Below are positions 58,591 to 64,000 of a DNA stretch of 64,000 nucleotides, in pieces; position 1 is the first letter of the stretch; each line of letters starts with the position of its first letter. Origin of the DNA: Rhodoferax sp. (GTDB taxonomy: Bacteria; Pseudomonadota; Gammaproteobacteria; Burkholderiales; Burkholderiaceae_C). Made by a program: the position numbers and the translations under genes. The DNA lies in NCBI GenBank assembly GCA_030685025.1, contig JAUXWC010000281.1:124001-188000 (forward strand). Reading direction: 5' to 3'. The notes under the pieces are model-generated. The model worked only from the letters and a program-made list of their open reading frames with translations, ran no database searches and was not told where the DNA came from.

Positions 58591-59525
58591 TGTATCTGCG
58601 GCACTTTTCCCTGCGGGAGGCGCCGTTTTCCATCACGCCTGACACCAGCTTCTTCTATCCCCATGAGGGCGCGCAGGCGGCGCTCAACACCTTGTTGGTG
58701 GCATTGCGCAGTGGCGAGGGTTTTGTCAAGGTGGTCGGTGAGGTGGGTTGCGGCAAGACCGTGCTGTGCCGCCAACTGCTGAAGATTCTTCAGGACGAGT
58801 GCGTTACCGCCTACATTCCCAACCCTGACATGGGGCCAGATGACTTGCTGCTGGCCTTGACCAGCGAACTGCGCGTGCCCGAGCCGCAACCACTCAGCCG
58901 CAGCCGCTTGCTGAGCGCCTTGCGCGACTGCCTGTTGCGCCATGGCGAGGCCACTCGCCCGGTGGTGGTTTGCATTGACGAGGCGCAGGCAATTCCACTT
59001 CGCACGGTGGAGAGTCTGCGGCTGCTGTCCAACCTGGAAACCGAGAAGCGCAAGTTGCTGCAACTGGTGCTGTTTGGTCAGCCCGAGCTTGATGACAAGC
59101 TGGCGCAGCCAGAAATACGGCAACTGCTGCAGCGCATCACCTTCAGCGAGTACCTCGGTCCTCTGTCAGCCAGCGGAGTCGGTCCATATTTGACGCATCG
59201 GCTGGCCACCGCTGCAGTGGACGAGAGCACCGATCTCAAGGTCTTCGAGCCCGGCGCCATCGTTGCACTGGCGCGCTGGAGCCGTGGCGTGCCGCGCCTG
59301 ATCAATGTGCTGGCGCACAAGTGCTTGATGCTGGCGTACGGCGAAAACGAGCACCGTGTGACGACTCGGCACGTGCGCCTGGCCGCGCTGGACACGCCGG
59401 GCGCGCACTACGAGCGAACCTGGCTGACGCGCTGGCGGCAGTTTTGGCGCAACGCCGGGATAAGGGCGAGGGGTAATGCGCCTCCCCAGCAAGTTCAGGG
59501 CCATCGCGCGGGAGGCTGGCGGTGA
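58590..59525 (+). CDS. mshM: MSHA biogenesis ATPase MshM (ExeA-like)
   Basis: The 311-residue AAA-type ATPase has Walker A GEVGCGKTVLCRQLL near residue 50 and Walker B VVVCIDEAQAI near residue 130, followed by QLVLFGQPELDDKL. This is the ExeA/GspA layout, but without the C-terminal membrane and peptidoglycan-binding part of ExeA. Such proteins help insert or multimerise the secretin. It overlaps mshL and mshN. Confidence 0.88.
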   Translation: MYLRHFSLREAPFSITPDTSFFYPHEGAQAALNTLLVALRSGEGFVKVVGEVGCGKTVLCRQLLKILQDECVTAYIPNPDMGPDDLLLALTSELRVPEPQPLSRSRLLSALRDCLLRHGEATRPVVVCIDEAQAIPLRTVESLRLLSNLETEKRKLLQLVLFGQPELDDKLAQPEIRQLLQRITFSEYLGPLSASGVGPYLTHRLATAAVDESTDLKVFEPGAIVALARWSRGVPRLINVLAHKCLMLAYGENEHRVTTRHVRLAALDTPGAHYERTWLTRWRQFWRNAGIRARGNAPPQQVQGHRAGGWR

Positions 59526-60631
59526 GCGTCATTAACAAGATGCTGCGCGACCTGGACCACCGGCGTGCGCCGGTTGGCGCGGCGGCGCTGTCATCCATGG
59601 CGGAGCCCGCCGTTGGTATCCGGGTGGTGGCGAGCGGGGCTGGCGCGAATCGGCGCGGAGTTTGGCGCGCAGGGTGGGCATTGGCTGGGTTGGCGTTGGT
59701 AGCGGCAGCACTGATCTGGTGGTGGTCGCTTGCCGCCCCGGCGCTGCCGGGCCAAGCTGACATGGCGGCAGTGGCCGCGCGCGGCGCCGCAGTGGCCAGC
59801 GTCGCAGTGCCCACAGCGCCGGGCTTGCCCGCCGCGTCCGCGCCGCTGGCTGCCACACCGTCTGGCGTGGCAGCGGCGGCGTCGGCCGTCGGACCGCCCG
59901 CGCTCGATCCGCTGACGATGCCGAGGGCAAGTTTTCGGATGGAGACGATTCTGAGGACGATGCCGCGCGAGAGGCCGGTTGAAGACCCCGCCGGGTCGGC
60001 TGCCCCGACCAGCGCGTCGCCAGCCAGTGCGGTGCCTGGGCTCGGGGCGGTGTCCGTGGCAAAGCTCAAGGACCCGCCCAAGGCGGCGTCTGAATCTTCG
60101 ATGTCGATCACGCCGACCCAGCGCCAGGCCGCTGCGGCGCAGCTTATCGAGCAGGCGCAGCGGCTCTGGAGCGCGGGCTCGCGGGAAGCGGCGATCACCT
60201 TGTTGCGGGACGCCTCGTCGCTGGCCGAGCGTGACCATGGTGGCGCGGCGCAAGGCGCCGGCGGGCCACTGTTGACGGCCTTGGTGCGGGAACTGGTGCG
60301 CATGGAGCTGGCCGATGGCCACGTCAGCCAGGCGCTGGAGCGCTTGACGCGCCTGGAGCACGCGCTGGCGGGGGAGGCAGATCTGTGGGCACTGCGAGGC
60401 AACGCCGCACAACGATTGGGACGCCACCACGAATCAGCCAACGCCTATCTGGCCGCGCTCAAGCTGCGTCCAGACCAGGCGCGCTGGATGTTGGGGGCCG
60501 CCGTGTCATTGGCCGCCGACGGCCAGATCAAAGCCGCCAGCACGTGGGCTCAGAGCGCCCGTGAGCGTGGCGCCCTGACGCCCGAGGTGGCCGCCTACTT
60601 GCGTCAGCTCGGGGTCAATCTGGCCGAGTAG
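59522..60631 (+). CDS. mshN: MSHA biogenesis protein MshN (TPR)
   Basis: The 369-residue protein begins with the MshN hallmark MSVINKMLRDLDHRRAP, followed by one membrane helix (AGWALAGLALVAAALIWWWSLAA). An Ala/Pro-rich periplasmic linker and tetratricopeptide repeats follow from about residue 200 (LLTALVRELVRMELADGHVSQALERLTRLEHAL). It starts at a GTG overlapping mshM. It is the last gene of the operon: in Vibrio the next would be mshE (ATPase) and mshG (platform), but here the convergent fumarase gene follows after 13 bases. Confidence 0.87.
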   Translation: MSVINKMLRDLDHRRAPVGAAALSSMAEPAVGIRVVASGAGANRRGVWRAGWALAGLALVAAALIWWWSLAAPALPGQADMAAVAARGAAVASVAVPTAPGLPAASAPLAATPSGVAAAASAVGPPALDPLTMPRASFRMETILRTMPRERPVEDPAGSAAPTSASPASAVPGLGAVSVAKLKDPPKAASESSMSITPTQRQAAAAQLIEQAQRLWSAGSREAAITLLRDASSLAERDHGGAAQGAGGPLLTALVRELVRMELADGHVSQALERLTRLEHALAGEADLWALRGNAAQRLGRHHESANAYLAALKLRPDQARWMLGAAVSLAADGQIKAASTWAQSARERGALTPEVAAYLRQLGVNLAE

Positions 60632-60644
60632 CGGCACTGGTCGG

Positions 60645-62210
60645 TCAGCGCGCGACTACCGCGATGTCCTTGAACTCGCCGGTGGCAATGCGCTGTTGCC
60701 ACAGCGCCGGTCCCGTGATGTGGGCGCTGGTGCCACCCGCGTCCACCGCCACGGTGACCGGCATGTCGACCACATCAAATTCGTAGATCGCCTCCATGCC
60801 CAAATCGGCGAAGCCCACCACCTTGGCGGTCTTGATCGCCTTGGACACCAGGTAGGCCGCACCGCCCACCGCCATCAGGTAAGCGCTCTGATGGCGTCGG
60901 ATCGCCTCGATCGCCACCGGGCCGCGCTCGGCCTTGCCAATCATGGCTATCAGCCCAGTTTGTGCCAGCATCATCTCGGTGAAGCCATCCATGCGGGTGG
61001 CCGTCGTCGGCCCGGCCGGGCCAACCGCTTCATCACGCACCGGATCAACCGGGCCAACGTAATAGATCACCCGGTTGGTGAAGTCCACGGGCAAGGACTC
61101 GCCCCTGGCCAGCAGGTCCTGGATTCGCTTGTGCGCGGCGTCGCGCCCGGTCAACATCTTGCCGTTCAGGAGCAGGGTGTCGCCGGGCTTCCAGCTCGCC
61201 ACTTCGGCGGGCGTCAGGGTGTTGAGATCAACCCGCTTGCTCTTGACATAGTCGGGCGTCCAGGCCACGTCGGGCCACAGGTCCAGCGATGGCGGGTCCA
61301 GGTACACCGGGCCGCTGCCGTTCATCACGAAGTGGGCGTGGCGGGTGGCGGCGCAGTTGGGGATCATGGCCACCGGCTTGCTGGCCGCGTGGGTTGGGTA
61401 CATCTTGATCTTGATGTCCAGCACGGTGGTTAAACCACCCAGGCCCTGCGCACCAAGCCCCAAGGCGTTGACTTTTTCGAACAGTTCCAGGCGCATTTTT
61501 TCGACGTTGCTGAGTTCCTCGCCGCCGCTGCGGGCCTGCTGGGCCTTGGCCTGCAGTTCGTGCATGTCAAGGTGGTCCATCAGGCTCTCCTTGGCCATCA
61601 GCACGGCCTTCTCGGCGGTGCCGCCGATGCCGATGCCCAGCATGCCCGGTGGGCACCAGCCCGCACCCATGGTGGGTACGGTCTTGAGCACCCAGTCCAC
61701 CACCGAGTCACCGGGGTTGAGCATGATCAGCTTGCTCTTGTTCTCGGAGCCGCCGCCCTTGGCCGCTACCGTCACTTCCAGGGTGTCGCCGGGCACGATC
61801 TCGGTGAAGATCACGGCGGGCGTGTTGTCCGTGGTGTTCTTGCGATCGAACTCCGGATCGGCCACCACGCTGGCGCGCAGTGTGTTGTCGGGGTGCTTGT
61901 AGCCGCGGCGCACGCCTTCGTTGATGGCGTCATCCAGGCTACCGGTGAAGCCCTCCAGGCGCACGTTCATGCCCAGCTTGAGGAATACGTTGACGATGCC
62001 GGTGTCCTGGCAGATTGGACGGTGGCCGGTGGCGCTCATCTTGCTGTTGGTCAGGATTTGTGCCATCGCGTCCTTCGCGGCGGGACTTTGCTCGCGCTCG
62101 TAGGCGCGCGCCAGATGGGCAATGTAGTCGGCCGGGTGGTAGTAGCTGATGTACTGCAGGGCGGCGGCAATGGACTCGATCAGGTCATTCTGCTGGATGC
62201 GGGTAGTCAT
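60645..62210 (-). CDS. fumA: Class I fumarate hydratase (iron-sulfur type)
   Basis: The 521-residue enzyme hydrates fumarate to malate in the citric acid cycle with a [4Fe-4S] cluster. Cluster and active-site segments include RPICQDTGIVNVF near residue 75, PPGMLGIGIGGTAEKAVLMAKESL near 200 and MIPNCAATRHAHFV near 290. The single-chain form joins the alpha and beta parts seen separately in archaea. I chose ATG 62210, the usual family start (MTTRIQQNDLIESI). It converges with mshN. Class I enzymes are oxygen-sensitive, so a class II fumC is often present elsewhere. Confidence 0.95.
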   Translation of the reverse strand: MTTRIQQNDLIESIAAALQYISYYHPADYIAHLARAYEREQSPAAKDAMAQILTNSKMSATGHRPICQDTGIVNVFLKLGMNVRLEGFTGSLDDAINEGVRRGYKHPDNTLRASVVADPEFDRKNTTDNTPAVIFTEIVPGDTLEVTVAAKGGGSENKSKLIMLNPGDSVVDWVLKTVPTMGAGWCPPGMLGIGIGGTAEKAVLMAKESLMDHLDMHELQAKAQQARSGGEELSNVEKMRLELFEKVNALGLGAQGLGGLTTVLDIKIKMYPTHAASKPVAMIPNCAATRHAHFVMNGSGPVYLDPPSLDLWPDVAWTPDYVKSKRVDLNTLTPAEVASWKPGDTLLLNGKMLTGRDAAHKRIQDLLARGESLPVDFTNRVIYYVGPVDPVRDEAVGPAGPTTATRMDGFTEMMLAQTGLIAMIGKAERGPVAIEAIRRHQSAYLMAVGGAAYLVSKAIKTAKVVGFADLGMEAIYEFDVVDMPVTVAVDAGGTSAHITGPALWQQRIATGEFKDIAVVAR

Positions 62211-62324
62211 GGTCAGGCTCGTGGCAGGTCTGGGGTGGATGGCGCCACGTGGCAGATGCACGGGCTGGGCTGCATTTTGACAGGTCGCCCAAACGTGACG
62301 CTGACAGCCGGCGCCACCTTCGCG

Positions 62325-62936
62325 TCAGTGGGCCGCGGCGTCGCGGGCCATCAATTTGTCGGTGTAGGCGATAGCGATGGCCGACAGCAAGAAGGTGATG
62401 TGGATCGCGGTCTGGGCGATCAACACCTTCTCGTCGTAATTGGCCGCGTTGATGAAGGTCTTGAGCAGGTGGATGGAGCTGATGCCGATGATGGCCGTGG
62501 CCAGCTTGACCTTGAGCACCGAAGCGTTCACATGGCTGAGCCACTCCGGCTGGTCCGGGTGGCTGTCCAGGTCCATGCGTGACACAAAGGTCTCATACCC
62601 ACCAATAATCACCATGATCAGCAGGTTGGAGATCATCACCACGTCGATCAGCGCGAGCACCACCAGCATGATGATGGTCTCGTTCAGGGCGGTCACCTTG
62701 GCGGCCACTTCCACCGAATCCTTGTAGCCAATGCTTTTGACCAGTTCGGCCAAGGCGTTCTGGTTGCCAAAGGCTGCTTCGAGCAGGTGCGTGAGTTCCA
62801 CCCAGAAGTGAAACACGTAGACCGCCTGCGCCAGGATCAGGCCCAGGTACAGCGGCAGTTGCAACCAGCGGCTGGCGAAGATCAATCGGGGCAGCGGGCG
62901 CATGGGCGGACTGGGTTTCTTGCTGGCTTCGGTCAT
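62325..62936 (-). CDS. YqhA-family (UPF0114) membrane protein
   Basis: The 203-residue protein matches the UPF0114 pattern: [29 protein letters not shown] near the N-terminus and [29 protein letters not shown] in the middle. It has three or four membrane helices, the last in the segment [13 protein letters not shown]. The function is unknown. It is a single gene upstream of fumA on the same strand. Confidence 0.9.
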   Translation of the reverse strand: MTEASKKPSPPMRPLPRLIFASRWLQLPLYLGLILAQAVYVFHFWVELTHLLEAAFGNQNALAELVKSIGYKDSVEVAAKVTALNETIIMLVVLALIDVVMISNLLIMVIIGGYETFVSRMDLDSHPDQPEWLSHVNASVLKVKLATAIIGISSIHLLKTFINAANYDEKVLIAQTAIHITFLLSAIAIAYTDKLMARDAAAH

Positions 62937-63105
62937 GGTGGCATTCGGGTTAGTACGGAGTCGGGCATTTTAGACGTGTCTTTACATCGGACCGCCACTG
63001 AGGGAATATGCAGGCATCCGCCACAAGTCAGTGGCTTGTAAGTGCTAGCCTTGACAGTCACGCCCAGTTCGGTTTAACAAGTCATTGCTTTCAGGAGACC
63101 CAGAC

Positions 63106-64000
63106 ATGAGTGCACCCTTAAACGCCATTGAGTCGGTATTGGTTGAAAACCGGGTGTTCTACCCCAGCGATGCCATGGTCAAGGGCGCCTGCGTCTCCGG
63201 CATGGACGGCTACAACGCCCTGTGTGCCGAAGCCGAGAAAGATTTCGAGGGTTATTGGGCCCGCCTGGCACGCGAAAACGTGGTCTGGAGCAAGCCCTTC
63301 ACGCGCACCCTGGACGAAAGCAAGGCGCCGTTCTACAAGTGGTTTGACGACGGTGAACTCAATGCCTCGGCCAACTGCCTGGACAAGCACATGGGCACAC
63401 CGGTCGAGAACAAGACCGCCGTGATTTTCGAGGCCGACGATGGCACGGTGACCCAGACCAGTTACCGGGAACTGCTGTCCATGGTGTCGCAGTTCGCCAA
63501 TGCGCTCATGGCCGATGGTGTCCGACCAGGCGACCGGGTGGTGATCTACATGCCGATGACGCTCGAAGGCGTGGTGGCGATGCAAGCGTGCGCGCGCATT
63601 GGCGCCACGCACAGCGTGGTGTTCGGTGGCTTCTCCGCCAAGGCGCTGCAGGAGCGCATCATCGACGCGGGCGCGGTGGCGGTGGTGACCGCCAATTTCC
63701 AGATGCGCGGTGGCAAGGAGCTACCCCTCAAGGCCATCGTCGACGAGGGGCTGGCCATGGGCGGCTGCGAGTCCATCAAGACCGTCTTCGTCTACGAGCG
63801 CACCCAGAGCGCCTGCAACATGGTGGCGGGGCGCGACAAGACCTTCGCGCAGGCGCTGGCCGGGCAGAGTGCCGACTGTGCGCCGGTGATGGTGGGGGCC
63901 GAGCATCCCCTGTTCATCTTGTACACCTCGGGCTCGACGGGCAAGCCCAAGGGCGTGCAGCATTCCACCGGCGGCTACCTGCTGTGGGCCAAGCTGACGA
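63106..64000 (+). CDS. acs: Acetyl-CoA synthetase, C-terminus cut by the window edge
   Basis: The first 298 residues of an acyl-CoA synthetase of the acetate type are visible. The N-terminal segment [46 protein letters not shown] is specific to acetyl-CoA synthetase. [14 protein letters not shown] and the nucleotide loop [24 protein letters not shown] follow. It activates acetate to acetyl-CoA with ATP. AGGAG stands a few bases upstream of ATG 63106. The catalytic C-terminal domain is outside the window, so a propionyl-CoA synthetase cannot be fully excluded. Confidence 0.93.
   Translation, partial: MSAPLNAIESVLVENRVFYPSDAMVKGACVSGMDGYNALCAEAEKDFEGYWARLARENVVWSKPFTRTLDESKAPFYKWFDDGELNASANCLDKHMGTPVENKTAVIFEADDGTVTQTSYRELLSMVSQFANALMADGVRPGDRVVIYMPMTLEGVVAMQACARIGATHSVVFGGFSAKALQERIIDAGAVAVVTANFQMRGGKELPLKAIVDEGLAMGGCESIKTVFVYERTQSACNMVAGRDKTFAQALAGQSADCAPVMVGAEHPLFILYTSGSTGKPKGVQHSTGGYLLWAKLT

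Overview
The window reads as the chromosome of a high-GC betaproteobacterium of the order Burkholderiales, most likely the Comamonadaceae (Rhodoferax/Polaromonas-like). The evidence is the gene order (ribD-ribE-ribBX-ribH-nusB-aminotransferase; glyA-nrdR followed by a minor-pilin operon; ppiA/ppiB-lpxH; cysS-glycosylase-accA-tilS-lysC-tRNA-Ser) and the protein sequences. This placement is inferred from memory of the families, not from a search.

Layout. 1-4917 is a minus-strand riboflavin operon that runs on into nusB and an aminotransferase cut by the window edge. 5029-11643 is a minus-strand type IV pilus minor-pilin operon (fimT-pilV-pilW-pilX-pilY1-pilE). 11737-13441 holds nrdR and glyA. 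13821-14639 is a lytic transglycosylase. The gap 14640-15453 contains a probable unclassified structured small RNA with its own promoter and terminator. A DUF349 protein and a GAF/HD-GYP protein follow. Then comes a minus-strand run of envelope genes (mtfA, lpxH, ppiB, ppiA, an L,D-transpeptidase and a TPR protein). cysS, a DNA glycosylase, accA, a TonB-like gene, tilS and lysC are housekeeping.

At 31957 a tRNA-Ser(GCU) gene has been used as the integration site of a 13.3-kb mobile element (about 31985-45278). An 18-bp anticodon-arm repeat bounds it. The displaced tRNA 3' half lies at the far end, beside a tyrosine integrase, so the present tRNA gene is probably a chimera completed by the element. 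The element carries an AlpA-like factor, a RepB-type primase gene preceded by a cluster of GC-rich palindromes, a candidate oriT, a MobC-like protein and a relaxase. It also has a run of small unknown genes, a ~256-bp foldback structure, and two exported cargo proteins: a CAP-domain lipoprotein and a protein of six four-cysteine modules. It looks like an integrative mobilizable element with a plasmid-type replication module.

Beyond the element (45460-60631) lie a DUF2726-like membrane protein and an HD-GYP response regulator. The regulator is divergent from a large MSHA-type pilus operon (mshC-D-O-P-Q, then I, I2, J, K, L, M, N). This operon lacks the extension ATPase, platform and major pilin genes within the window. 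The window closes with class I fumarase, a YqhA-family membrane protein and the start of acetyl-CoA synthetase.

A family of short intergenic palindromes (six copies at 1790, 1851, 13451, 13691, 13758 and 27338) is scattered through the core genome part. Compensatory base changes in their stems argue that the folded form is what is conserved.
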